Source: Candidatus Binatia bacterium (GTDB taxonomy: Bacteria > Desulfobacterota > Binatia > UBA1149 > JAJCZL01). Taken from it: a DNA stretch of 64,000 nt. The position numbers and the translations under genes were made by a program. Below are positions 35,771-44,188 of the stretch, one piece after another. Where the stretch lies: contig JANQEO010000063.1 in NCBI GenBank assembly GCA_028278325.1, positions 1 through 64,000 of the forward strand, given 5' to 3'. Every line of letters begins with the position of its first letter. Position 1 is the stretch's first letter. A model generated the notes under the pieces. That model searched no databases and had not been told where the DNA came from. It saw only the letters and a program-made list of their open reading frames with translations.

Positions 35771-37806
35771 ACCAGTGCATCCACTGCGGCCTGCCCGCTC
35801 CGAGCCGCCAGAAGTTCTGTTGCTACGGTTGCGAACTCGCGCACGGGCTGTCGCGAGAAGCCGACGACGACGGCTCGACGATGCGGGCGCGGGTCGCCAT
35901 CTGCATGTTCTTCGCCATGAATCTCATGGCGCTGTCCTTATTTCTCTACTCTGAAGACGTCTACGCTCCGCCCTCGGAGCCGGGCATGGCCGGGCTCCGC
36001 GAGTTCTTTCGTTACGCTTCCGCTGTAGCCGCGACGCCAGTCGTGCTCATCCTGGGTCTGCCGCTCGCACGCCGCGCGTTGTCTCTGCTGCGTGATGCTA
36101 CTCTCGGGACCGAGCTGCTGGTCAGTCTGGGAGCGTTGTCGGCCTACTCCTACTCGATCGTTGCTTTGGCTACGCCGGGTGCGCGCGTCTACTTCGACGT
36201 CGCTTGCATGACCCTGATCTTTGTCGCAGCCGGGCGCTGGCTCGAAGCGTCCTCACGCAGCAGCGCCGCATACTCTCTGGCCGCCCGTCTTGCCTTGACT
36301 CCCGAATCGGTCGAGCGGCGCGCGGGCGAAGGAGGCTGGGAGTCGGTGCCTCCTGCCGGCATCGTGGTCGGCGACGTGCTGCGCATCCCCGCCGGCCGTT
36401 CGGTGCCGGTCGACGGACAAGTTGAGAAGGGTGCGGCGCGTGTCGACAACTCCATCGTCACGGGTGAGTCGCGGCCGGTAGCCGTCGGCTTGAACGACAG
36501 CGTCATAGCAGGCTCGGTTCCGGTCGATTCGCCGCTGGAAATCCGTGCTACCAGCGATCTTCGCAACTCCACCGTCGCGCGTCTCGAGGACCTCGTTCGA
36601 AAAGCCCGCAGCGATCGTGCACCAATACAGGGCATAGCCGACAAGTGCGCCTCGGCACTGTTTCCCGTGATGCTGTCCGTGGCCCTGGGAACTTTCCTCT
36701 ACTGGTACGCGTCGGGAGAAGGTGAGAAAGGTCTACTGTCTGCGGTTGCGGTCTTGGTAGTCGCCTGTCCCTGCAGTTTCGGCATCGCCACTCCTTTGGC
36801 CATATGGGCGGCCTTGGGCAGGGCCGCATCCCGGGGTGTCCTGATCCGCGGAGGTTCCATCGTGCAGCGGCTCGCGCGCATCGACAGCGTGGCGATCGAC
36901 AAGACAGGCACGCTGACCGACCACGCACGCGAAGTCGTAGAGCTGCAGGCCGACGGGGACCGGAGTGACGTACTAGGACGCATGGCCGCACTGGAGGGCG
37001 CCGTCGAGCATCCTCTTGGTGCATCCATCGTGGCCTTCGCCCGCAAGTCCGACATCGTGGTTCCGGAACCCGACCGCGTCGAGGTGCTGCCGGGACTGGG
37101 GGTGCGCGGTGCATTCGACGGTGAGGTGCTGGAGATAGGAGGCGTCGCTCTGGCGAGCCGGCTCGGAGTGGAGCTTGATGAATCGCAGCGGCAACCCGGC
37201 ACCGTCGTCGCGATGGCCGGGGGGCGGGTCGTAGCGACGGTGAAGACCCGGGAAGCGCTGAGGCCCGAAGCCAGAGAGGCGGTGGGCGGTCTCAAGAGCC
37301 TTGCATCTCACGTGGAGATTCTTTCGGGAGACACGTCCCAGGCGGCAAAGCCTGTTGCGAGGGACCTGAATCTCCAGGTTCGGGCCGGGCAAACACCGTC
37401 CGACAAGTTCCAAAGGATAGAGGCTCTGGAAAGTGACGGCGGCCCGACGATGATGATAGGCGACGGTGTCAATGACAGCGCCGCGATGGGTCGTGCGTCT
37501 CTGGGAGTTTCTCTCGGCTGCGGCAGCGATCTCGCGCGGGCGGTCTCGCATGTCAGCCTGGTGTCCGATGACCTCTCGCTGGTCCCGTGGACGATGCGCC
37601 TGGCGCGCAAGACCATGAGAGTCGTCCGTCAGAATCTGGCATGGGCGCTCGGCTACAACAGCGTCTGCGTAGTGCTGGCAGCCTGCGGGCTGATCACGCC
37701 GGTGTTCGCTGCGCTGGCCATGCTCGGTTCGTCGGCGACGGTGTTGTTCAACTCGTTGCGCATCGCCCGCTTCCCCGAGCCTCTCGTAAGTGAGGTCGGA
37801 CAGTGA
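35755..37806 (+). CDS. Copper-transporting P1B-type ATPase (CcoI/FixI-like)
   Basis: Exports copper for assembly of the CcoN CuB site. The motifs are TGESRPV (actuator), CPCSFG in the metal-translocating helix (Ser where many have Ala), DKTGTLTD (phosphorylated Asp), EHPLG (His-Pro) and GDGVNDSAAMG (hinge). The N terminus lacks a heavy-metal-associated (HMA) CxxC domain and instead has two Cys pairs, CIHCG and CCYGC, that may bind metal. 683 residues. GTG at 35755 overlaps the preceding small gene. Confidence 0.92.
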   Translation: MESLVDQCIHCGLPAPSRQKFCCYGCELAHGLSREADDDGSTMRARVAICMFFAMNLMALSLFLYSEDVYAPPSEPGMAGLREFFRYASAVAATPVVLILGLPLARRALSLLRDATLGTELLVSLGALSAYSYSIVALATPGARVYFDVACMTLIFVAAGRWLEASSRSSAAYSLAARLALTPESVERRAGEGGWESVPPAGIVVGDVLRIPAGRSVPVDGQVEKGAARVDNSIVTGESRPVAVGLNDSVIAGSVPVDSPLEIRATSDLRNSTVARLEDLVRKARSDRAPIQGIADKCASALFPVMLSVALGTFLYWYASGEGEKGLLSAVAVLVVACPCSFGIATPLAIWAALGRAASRGVLIRGGSIVQRLARIDSVAIDKTGTLTDHAREVVELQADGDRSDVLGRMAALEGAVEHPLGASIVAFARKSDIVVPEPDRVEVLPGLGVRGAFDGEVLEIGGVALASRLGVELDESQRQPGTVVAMAGGRVVATVKTREALRPEAREAVGGLKSLASHVEILSGDTSQAAKPVARDLNLQVRAGQTPSDKFQRIEALESDGGPTMMIGDGVNDSAAMGRASLGVSLGCGSDLARAVSHVSLVSDDLSLVPWTMRLARKTMRVVRQNLAWALGYNSVCVVLAACGLITPVFAALAMLGSSATVLFNSLRIARFPEPLVSEVGQ

Positions 37807-38540
37807 GTGCCTCGGAATACATCGTGGCTCTCGGCCTTCTCGGCTTGGCCAGCAACGTGCACTGCATCGCGATGTGCGGGCCTCTGGCGGCTCGAGCCTG
37901 CTGCGCTTCCGGCCGCATGGATCCTGTCCTGAGCCTTCAATACTTGGCCGGCCGCATGACCAGCTACGTATTTCTTGGCGCCCTCGTGGGCTTCGCGGGT
38001 GCCCGGCTCGTGGTTCATGCAGGCGCGCCGTTGCGGGTCGTTATCGCAGAACTCGTGGCCCTGATACTGCTAGTACAGGCGCTGCGGCTGTGGAAGCCGG
38101 GTTGGTTTAGTCTGCGCCGGTTCGGCTTGCTGGCAAAGCCGGTCGCCACGCTTTCATCGGTTCTGCCCAGACGCGGACTGGGGCTCGGACTCATTACCGG
38201 CTTCCTGCCTTGCGGCGCCCTCTATGCGGCGCTCGGTGTAGCGGCCGCGTCGGCCGATCCTCTGGTAGCTGCCGCCGGCCTTGCCTTGTTTGCCGTCGCC
38301 AGCATCCCTGGCTTGTTGGCCGCTGCTGCGGGTGTAGCGTTTGTGGGCCGGTCGCCGCAGCGCAATTGGAAGCTTCGACGCGGACTGGCGGGTAGCGGTG
38401 CGCTGGCTCTGGCGCTGTTGGCATTTTGGATCGCCGCGCGACCCTTGCTGCCTCACCACGGTCACCATGATCATCACGGCGGCCACGGTGCACATGAAGG
38501 AGCGGCGTTAGAGGCCGCCGTAAGCACGAGGGAGAGCTGA
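37803..38540 (+). CDS. SafE/TauE-like (DsbD_2) membrane protein with His-rich tail
   Basis: 245 residues, about six transmembrane helices; the N-terminal NVHCIAMCGPL and the later GFLPCGALYAALGVA segments match the urease-accessory/SoxF-like family that often follows ccoI and assists cbb3 assembly. The C terminus has HHGHHDHHGGHGAHEG, a likely Cu or Ni binding tail. GTG at 37803 overlaps the ATPase stop (GTGA). Confidence 0.85.
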   Translation: MSASEYIVALGLLGLASNVHCIAMCGPLAARACCASGRMDPVLSLQYLAGRMTSYVFLGALVGFAGARLVVHAGAPLRVVIAELVALILLVQALRLWKPGWFSLRRFGLLAKPVATLSSVLPRRGLGLGLITGFLPCGALYAALGVAAASADPLVAAAGLALFAVASIPGLLAAAAGVAFVGRSPQRNWKLRRGLAGSGALALALLAFWIAARPLLPHHGHHDHHGGHGAHEGAALEAAVSTRES

Positions 38541-38551
38541 AGGTCCGCAAG

Positions 38552-39550
38552 GTGGAGACGACTCGAGCAGTGAAGGATCCGGGAGAACTGGAGACCGACG
38601 ACGCGTCGCCAAGAGGACAAGGCGCCATCGGCACGGGTTTGAGTTGGTCTGACCTGGCCATCCTCATGGCGGCGTCGGTACTCGCTTTCGTCGTCTATCC
38701 CAGTCCCTTGTGGAGCACCGAGCCCGGCTCCTCCCACGTGCTCAGATTCGCCGTGTCCTATTTAGGCGTGATCCCCCTGGCTGCGGCGATGCAGTACTAC
38801 CGTGGCCGGGCCTTCGACCTCAAAGGCCTGACCGCCGCAGTTTTGATCGTGTGGGCGACCAAGATGCTCGTCACCGTCGGGGTGTGGGACCGGATGGCCA
38901 AGAGCGTCCGTGCTCCGCTCGAGCCGCCTGCTCCCGCTCATCTGGTCAGGGCTGACCACACCGAGTATCAGGCTGTTGCGGGCTTCAGTGGCCGCCGACT
39001 GAGCGGGAGAGTGGTCGACGCCGAAGGACGCCCGTTGGCCGGGGCGCTGGTCTCACTGGGCGGAGTCAGCACCGGCAAGCCCTTTCCCCCCGATGTGCTG
39101 TCGGCCAAGTCGGTGTTGTCGATAGGGCCGACGCGCTTCGAGCCGCGCGTCGTCGTGGTGGCGGCAGGAGCGAAGCTGGCGCTGCGCAACGACGATGCCA
39201 AGAGCGCGGTCCTGCGGGGCACCGAGCACGGGCGAACCGTAAACAACGTTCCTCTGGTTGCTGACGGCCCTGAGCGTGTGTTGAAGCCGTCTTCACCCGG
39301 CCTCATCCGCTTCGTCAGGACCGACCAGCCCGAAACTGCTCCCGGCTGGGTATGGGTGGTGGGTACACCCTACTACGCCGTCACCGATGAACGAGGCGGC
39401 TTCGTGCTCGAGCACGCACCCGAAGGGAATATCGTCGTGACCGTCGACCATCTGCCGGAGGGAGCTGTGGACGCCACTACGGTTGAGACACCTATCAGTG
39501 AGCCGGGAGACCAGGACGTCAGAATTAGCTTGACTAGGTCTCGCGACTGA
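38552..39550 (+). CDS. Membrane protein with periplasmic carboxypeptidase-regulatory/cupredoxin-like domain
   Basis: 332 residues. Three hydrophobic segments (about 31-48, 60-80, 92-112) are followed by a periplasmic domain beginning SGRVVDAEGRPLAGALVSLGG, a CarboxypepD_reg-like start, then VVVVAAGAKLALRNDD, which resembles cupredoxin-like 'methylamine utilisation' proteins where a 'f.N.D...H' set binds copper. A His at EHG is present. GTG at 38552. Its position at the end of the oxidase operon suggests a role in copper or redox handling, but this is inference. Confidence 0.65.
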   Translation: METTRAVKDPGELETDDASPRGQGAIGTGLSWSDLAILMAASVLAFVVYPSPLWSTEPGSSHVLRFAVSYLGVIPLAAAMQYYRGRAFDLKGLTAAVLIVWATKMLVTVGVWDRMAKSVRAPLEPPAPAHLVRADHTEYQAVAGFSGRRLSGRVVDAEGRPLAGALVSLGGVSTGKPFPPDVLSAKSVLSIGPTRFEPRVVVVAAGAKLALRNDDAKSAVLRGTEHGRTVNNVPLVADGPERVLKPSSPGLIRFVRTDQPETAPGWVWVVGTPYYAVTDERGGFVLEHAPEGNIVVTVDHLPEGAVDATTVETPISEPGDQDVRISLTRSRD

Positions 39551-39959
39551 ACGCGTCGCTGCGCAGGGTCATGACGAGAAGATACACGAAGAAAGCCGAG
39601 GCCACCGACACCCAAGTGGTGAATCCCAGCGAGTCTTCGTTGATCGTGAGAATCAGCAGCAACAAGAACGCCGCTATCGCGGCGATGGTTGCGGACCAGA
39701 ACCTCAGCAAACTCGGCATCGGTCCTCGGCGAAGCACGGCGCCCCATGCGAACAATGCCACAGCGACACCGAGTTTGAGTACCGGCGACGCCAGCACCGG
39801 AGTCAGCCAGTGAAGGCCCACGCACATCAGCAGGGCGGCCGGAGCGTTGCCCCACCAGGGGAAGTAGGCCCTCGGGACGATGTGTCCCAGATCGTGTTCG
39901 GCTTGCTCGGCCCAGTCGTGATGTCTCTCGACGCCGCTCACGGTGCTCAGGCTGCGCAT
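39534..39959 (-). CDS. Hypothetical membrane protein
   Basis: 141 residues with about four hydrophobic segments (starting near residues 40, 60, 85 and 112). No family recognised. Its 3' end overlaps the convergent gene by 17 bp and its ATG lies only 23 bp from the divergent ATG at 39983, too little space for two ordinary promoters. Either one start is misplaced or one of the genes is leaderless. Membrane-like composition supports a real gene. Confidence 0.55.
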   Translation of the reverse strand: MRSLSTVSGVERHHDWAEQAEHDLGHIVPRAYFPWWGNAPAALLMCVGLHWLTPVLASPVLKLGVAVALFAWGAVLRRGPMPSLLRFWSATIAAIAAFLLLLILTINEDSLGFTTWVSVASAFFVYLLVMTLRSDAFSRET

Positions 39960-39982
39960 CCTAGCAAGGAAACCCGGCAGTT

Positions 39983-40747
39983 ATGAGTGCTCTGACCGTA
40001 GCCTACCGGTTGCCCTTGCCGGGCTGGCCCAAGGCCGTGTTCGAAAGTGATTTCGCCTTCCGTCGCTCGAGTGTCTCGATAGACGGGAGGGAGGTCTTGC
40101 ACGCAGATGGGCGTGAGGAATTGGCGCAGGGGGTGACGTCTACGCTGCCGGGACACGAGACGCTTTTCGTCCGTCTGACCATGGACGGTGACATCCCACG
40201 CATAGAGGTGAGCGTCGACGGACGCCGAGCCCCGGAGGAGTCGGAACTGAGTGTCTCGCCCTCGAGGTCGGCCTGGTACCACGCGTTTCTCGCCCTGGCT
40301 GCTTCTTTCGCCGGTTTCTTGGCCAGCTACCTCTACCTGATTCGGGCTGACACCGACCAGAGCCTTCATGCCTTCAAGATGGCCTATCACATGGCCGGTT
40401 GGCATCTGCTTTTGACGTTCACGCTGTTTCCCGCGTCCGTGTGGGGACAGCGCGTCGGCATACGAACCGTCCAAGCCGTGTCTTTGCTGTTCTTCCTCAT
40501 CCACGTCGGCATCGCGCTCGCCAACGTGGGCGAAGGCGTGCCCGACACCTTCGTCGACCTCGGCATAGCCTCATTGAATACGGTCAGCGGATTATTCTTT
40601 CTGTGGGCTGTTTTCTACGGCAACGTTGCGTTCAGGGATATGGATCCCTCCCGCGATCTCGGTGATCCCGTTTCCGCCCGCCGGTACGAAGGTTCACGCG
40701 AGCCCATGGTCGGCGATCAGCCGAGCGTCAACTCTCCGATGACGTGA
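39983..40747 (+). CDS. Hypothetical membrane protein with N-terminal soluble domain
   Basis: 254 residues. Residues 1-95 look like a beta-rich soluble domain (SIDGREVLHADGREELAQGV...FVRLTMDGDIPRIEVSVDG). Four hydrophobic helices follow (about 98-120, 137-158, 163-182, 193-215). No family recognised. The 3' end overlaps hemW by 31 bp in convergent orientation. AAGGA is about 12 nt before the ATG. Confidence 0.65.
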   Translation: MSALTVAYRLPLPGWPKAVFESDFAFRRSSVSIDGREVLHADGREELAQGVTSTLPGHETLFVRLTMDGDIPRIEVSVDGRRAPEESELSVSPSRSAWYHAFLALAASFAGFLASYLYLIRADTDQSLHAFKMAYHMAGWHLLLTFTLFPASVWGQRVGIRTVQAVSLLFFLIHVGIALANVGEGVPDTFVDLGIASLNTVSGLFFLWAVFYGNVAFRDMDPSRDLGDPVSARRYEGSREPMVGDQPSVNSPMT

Positions 40748-41895
40748 TCGGCGAGTTGCAGGCCACGCGCCGTCAGCCTGGTCGTGCCCGACGCACGTTC
40801 GAGTAATCCCTTGCGGCAGAGATCCTCGAGGCGTTCGAGTGTGGTGTCGGGCCAGACGCCGAACTGCTCGTGAAAGCGGGCATCGGCGAACCCCTCGCGC
40901 AGCCTGAGGTTCAACATCACGAACTCGGCGATTCCTTCGGCGGTCGTCACGTCCTCGCGAGTCATCGCCCATTGGCCGTCGGGAGCGCTCATGTACTGCA
41001 CCGGAAGTCTGAGATTTGCGTAGCGCCGGCCATCGAGCAGGCCGTCCGGGGATTGCGCAGTTCGTGTGACGAAACCGTGAGCCCCGGCACCGAGGCCGAG
41101 ATAGTCACCCCGCTTCCAATACACCAGGTTATGCCTGCAGCGGTGGCCGGGACGCGCGTAGTTGGAAATTTCGTAGTGCTCGAAGCCGGCGTTAGTGAGT
41201 AAGTCCACGGCGTTGTCGAACATCTCGAGTTCGTCGTCCTCGAGGACGGGTTGCACCATGCCGCGGTCCCTGGCTCCGGTGATGGCCGTTCCCTTCTCGT
41301 AAGTCAGGTTGTACGCGGAGATGTGATCGACGCCGACGGAGACTGCAGTTTCGAGATCGTCTTGCCACTCGTCGACGGATTGGCCGGGGATGGCGAAGAT
41401 CAGGTCGCAGGATACGCTCTCGAACCCTGCGTCGACCGCTGCCTCCAGGGTTCCCAGGGCATCGGCGACGCTGTGTATCCGGTCGAGGGTATCGAGATGC
41501 TGCGCTTTGAAGGATTGAACGCCGATGCTCGCGCGGTTGATTCCGGCCGCGTGGAACTCTCGCAGCTTGCCGGGGCTGCCTCCTTCTATGGTGGCCGGAT
41601 TCGCCTCCAAGCTGATCTCGGGGTGCGGTGCGAAGCCGAAGCATTCGCCGACGGCGTCCAGCAGGGTTTCGATGGTGCGGGCCGAAAACAAAGACGGCGT
41701 GCCCCCACCGAAGAAGGCGGTTGCTACTTTCCGCCCGGCCCAATCCTCGTGGCTCGATGCCGCTCTGAGTTCACGCTCGAGTGCCGCTGCGTACTCGGCT
41801 TCCGGGAAGGTCCGCGTTGCGTAGGTATTGAAGTCGCAGTACCCGCACTTGTGAAGACAGTACGGGATATGGAAATAGACCGAAAAGTCCGACAC
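40717..41895 (-). CDS. hemW: Radical SAM family heme chaperone HemW
   Basis: The 4Fe-4S site IPYCLHKCGYCDF (Cx3Cx2C followed by Asp-Phe) separates HemW from the oxidase HemN, which has a fourth Cys there. Further motifs: FFGGGTPSL, EANPATIE, GVQSFKAQHLDTLDR and the C-terminal HemN_C-like winged region. HemW delivers heme to respiratory enzymes, so its closeness to a heme oxidase operon is sensible. 392 residues; ATG at 41895, 14 nt after the lexA stop. Confidence 0.93.
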   Translation of the reverse strand: MSDFSVYFHIPYCLHKCGYCDFNTYATRTFPEAEYAAALERELRAASSHEDWAGRKVATAFFGGGTPSLFSARTIETLLDAVGECFGFAPHPEISLEANPATIEGGSPGKLREFHAAGINRASIGVQSFKAQHLDTLDRIHSVADALGTLEAAVDAGFESVSCDLIFAIPGQSVDEWQDDLETAVSVGVDHISAYNLTYEKGTAITGARDRGMVQPVLEDDELEMFDNAVDLLTNAGFEHYEISNYARPGHRCRHNLVYWKRGDYLGLGAGAHGFVTRTAQSPDGLLDGRRYANLRLPVQYMSAPDGQWAMTREDVTTAEGIAEFVMLNLRLREGFADARFHEQFGVWPDTTLERLEDLCRKGLLERASGTTRLTARGLQLADHVIGELTLG

Positions 41896-41909
41896 CGGCC
41901 GCCCGGCCG

Positions 41910-42518
41910 TCAGTAGTACTTGCGCATGACGGCGACCACCACACCCCGCACCTGTACGTCACGGTCTTTCAGTATCATCGGCTTGTAGTTGGGGTTGGCC
42001 GGCTGCAGGCGGATCGAACCGTTACGCTCCCGGTAGAAGCGCTTTACGGTCGCTTCGCCGTCGATGCTCACGACCGCCATGTCGCCGTTGTTGGGCTCGG
42101 GCCGTTCTTCGACAACGACGTAGTCACCTTCGAGGATTCCCTCGTCTATCATCGAGTCGCCGCGCACTTCGAGTACGTAGGTGTTGCGGCGGCGCACCAT
42201 GCTCTCGGGGATCTCGACCACGTCGTCGCCTTCGATGGCTTCTATCGGTTGGCCGGCGGCTACCCTGCCGAGCAGAGGGAGTTCGAGGGCGCGCGTACGC
42301 TTTTGCCTGCGTACGAGCTCGATGGCACGGCTGTGGTTCCACTTGCGGCGGATCAGCCCCTTGGCCTCGAGGTTGGAGACGTGCTTGTGCACGGTCGCCA
42401 TGGAGCGCAAACCGAAGGCGGAGCCGATTTCTTCCAGGGTGGGGGCGTAGCCGCGTTTCTGTATGCAATCTTCGATGTAGTCGAAGATCTCCCGCTGCCT
42501 CTTGGTCAAAGTCGCCAT
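41910..42518 (-). CDS. lexA: LexA repressor
   Basis: SOS repressor and self-cleaving serine protease. The N-terminal winged helix (1-65) contains APTLEEIGSAFGLRSMATVHKHVSNLEAKG. The cleavage site is Ala88-Gly89 (RVAAGQPI). Catalytic Ser122 (GDSM) and Lys159 (TVKRF) are present. 202 residues, normal. The ATG at 42518 has no Shine-Dalgarno and lies 6 nt after a -10-like hexamer. recA is present at 51529. Confidence 0.97.
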   Translation of the reverse strand: MATLTKRQREIFDYIEDCIQKRGYAPTLEEIGSAFGLRSMATVHKHVSNLEAKGLIRRKWNHSRAIELVRRQKRTRALELPLLGRVAAGQPIEAIEGDDVVEIPESMVRRRNTYVLEVRGDSMIDEGILEGDYVVVEERPEPNNGDMAVVSIDGEATVKRFYRERNGSIRLQPANPNYKPMILKDRDVQVRGVVVAVMRKYY

Positions 42519-42524
42519 GGATTT

Positions 42525-42552
42525 ACCATAGCGAAAAAATGGCGAAAATCAA
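42525..42552 (-). promoter_or_regulatory. lexA promoter with an 11-bp-period direct repeat (candidate LexA operator)
   Basis: Minus strand: -35 TTGATT, 16-bp spacer, -10 TATGGT (42530-42525), then 6 nt to the ATG. Two copies of TTTTCGC lie between and across -35 and -10 with an 11-bp period. Autoregulation by LexA is general and alphaproteobacterial LexA boxes are direct repeats with the same period; use here is inferred. Confidence 0.5.
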
Positions 42553-42561
42553 TAAGGCCCG

Positions 42562-43545
42562 TCAGCGTCGCAGCTGATGCTCACGGACGGCTTTGTTGTG
42601 CTCGGCCAGGGTGTTCGAGAAGCGATGGCTCCCGTCCTTGCGCGCCACGAAATACAGGTACTTGCTGTCGGCCGGGTTCATCGCGGCGGCGAGGGCGCCG
42701 CGACCGGGATTGCAGATGGGGCCGGGCGGCAGGCCGCGGCGCACATAAGTATTGTAGGGAATGTCGGCTCTCAGATGCTTTCGCTGGAGGTTGCCAGTCC
42801 ATTCCTGGCCCGACAGCGGCAGGCCGTAGATCACGGTGGGGTCGGCCTGAAGCTTCATGCCGCGCCGGAGCCGATTGTGAAACACGGCGGAGATGATTTC
42901 TCGCTCTTCGGGCTTGGAAGTTTCCTTCTCGATCACGGAAGCGAGCGTGACGATCTCGCGTTCGCTCAGCTCGAGCCCTTCAGCCGGACTGAGTTCCTCG
43001 ATGACCTCCCGGAACTGCCTCACCTGCATGTTGGCGACCTCTAGGGCCGACATGCCCGGCGTCAGCTCGTATGTATCCGGGAAGAGATAGCCTTCGGTGC
43101 AGTTCGCCTCCGGGCCGGCGCCTGCAAGGCGGATCAGGCCGGGGTCGCAGACGGCCTCTTGGTAGTCGGCCGCGCTGAACACGCCCGCCGCCTCGAAGAT
43201 CGCTGCCGCCTCGCGCCAGGAGAGGCCTTCGGGGATCGTGACCCGCACCGTATCGCGGGGCGGCGTGGTCAACTCGACCAGCACGTCGACGGCGCTCATC
43301 CTTCCCGAGAACACGTGCTTGCCGAAGCGCACTTCTCGGTCGAGCCTCGTCACCCGCGCCAGCAGTTCCAGGGCGGTGGCGTTACGGATTACGCCCGCGT
43401 CCTCGAGTTGTCTCGAGACAACTCGGGTGGGCGTGCCCGCGGCCACCTCCAGTTCGATCTCCCCGGGCACCGAAACAGGGGCAAACGGGGTGTACGCCAA
43501 GGCCGCCACGGCCAAGACCAGCGTGACGATCACGAACGGCCTCAA
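42562..43545 (-). CDS. mltG: Endolytic murein transglycosylase MltG
   Basis: Cleaves nascent glycan strands at the inner membrane and terminates their growth. N-terminal helix (about 5-24), LysM-like subdomain (VRVTIPEGLSWREAAAIFEAAG), then the YceG domain with LFPDTYELTPGMSALEVA, the catalytic Glu region LASVIEKETSKPEER and PTVIYGL. 327 residues. Followed in the operon direction by lexA 43 nt later; its ATG overlaps the ruvX stop (ATGA). Confidence 0.94.
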   Translation of the reverse strand: MRPFVIVTLVLAVAALAYTPFAPVSVPGEIELEVAAGTPTRVVSRQLEDAGVIRNATALELLARVTRLDREVRFGKHVFSGRMSAVDVLVELTTPPRDTVRVTIPEGLSWREAAAIFEAAGVFSAADYQEAVCDPGLIRLAGAGPEANCTEGYLFPDTYELTPGMSALEVANMQVRQFREVIEELSPAEGLELSEREIVTLASVIEKETSKPEEREIISAVFHNRLRRGMKLQADPTVIYGLPLSGQEWTGNLQRKHLRADIPYNTYVRRGLPPGPICNPGRGALAAAMNPADSKYLYFVARKDGSHRFSNTLAEHNKAVREHQLRR

Positions 43546-43976
43546 GTTCTTTCTCCGGCGCGGGCGTCGAGGTGGGACTGGAGGATGAGGACGGCGGCTG
43601 TCTTGTCGATCTTCGCACGCCGTTTGGACCGCCTCATCCCCGAGTCGATCATCAGCCGTTCGCTCTCGACGGTAGTGAGCCTCTCGTCCTGAAAGCTTAC
43701 GGGAATATCCGTGATGGCCTCGATGCGCGCACAGAAGTGGCGGACCGCATCAGCCTGGGTCCCCTCGCTGCCGTCCATGTTGAGAGGCAGGCCCGCCACG
43801 AATTCCCCGATCTCGAACTCCGCCAAGAGGTTCATTATGGCCTCGACGTCGGCGGCTTGAGAGCGGCGCTCCACCACGCCCACGGGCTGGGCCGTCAGGC
43901 CCAGGGCGTCGCTGACGGACACACCTATGCGCTTTGCGCCGATATCCAGCCCCGCCTTGCGTATGTCGACAGTCAT
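43542..43976 (-). CDS. ruvX: Holliday junction resolvase-like / pre-16S rRNA nuclease YqgF
   Basis: RNase H-like fold: GLDIGAKRIGVSVSDALG (first catalytic Asp), FVAGLPLNMDGSEG, and the late DERLTTVESERLM and KIDKTAAVLILQSHLD segments. The ATG at 43976 gives 144 residues, the normal size; a longer frame to 44057 adds residues unlike the family. It overlaps mltG. Confidence 0.92.
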   Translation of the reverse strand: MTVDIRKAGLDIGAKRIGVSVSDALGLTAQPVGVVERRSQAADVEAIMNLLAEFEIGEFVAGLPLNMDGSEGTQADAVRHFCARIEAITDIPVSFQDERLTTVESERLMIDSGMRRSKRRAKIDKTAAVLILQSHLDARAGERT

Positions 43977-44154
43977 GTTTTCCGGCGATCCTCGGGCCAG
44001 GCAGCCTGCGGTGCGCGCGAGGCTAACGCCGACCCTGTCAGCGTTCAAGCCATGCACGTGTAAGTACCCGGGATTTCTTGACTTCCTCGGCGGTGGGGGG
44101 CAGTCTTGGGGCCCTGGCCAAGCCCTTTGTCGCGTACCGCAGCCGCCGTTGATG

Positions 44155-44170
44155 TATTATTAGAAGATTG
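44155..44170 (+). promoter_or_regulatory. -10 box close to the M23 peptidase start
   Basis: TATTAT (44155-44160, 5/6 match) lies 7 nt before a TTG at 44168 that is in frame with the M23 peptidase. No convincing -35 is seen. If the promoter is real, the mRNA would be leaderless from the TTG or have a 21-nt leader to the ATG at 44189. Confidence 0.35.
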
Positions 44171-44188
44171 TCGGGGTTCGGGGTTGGT

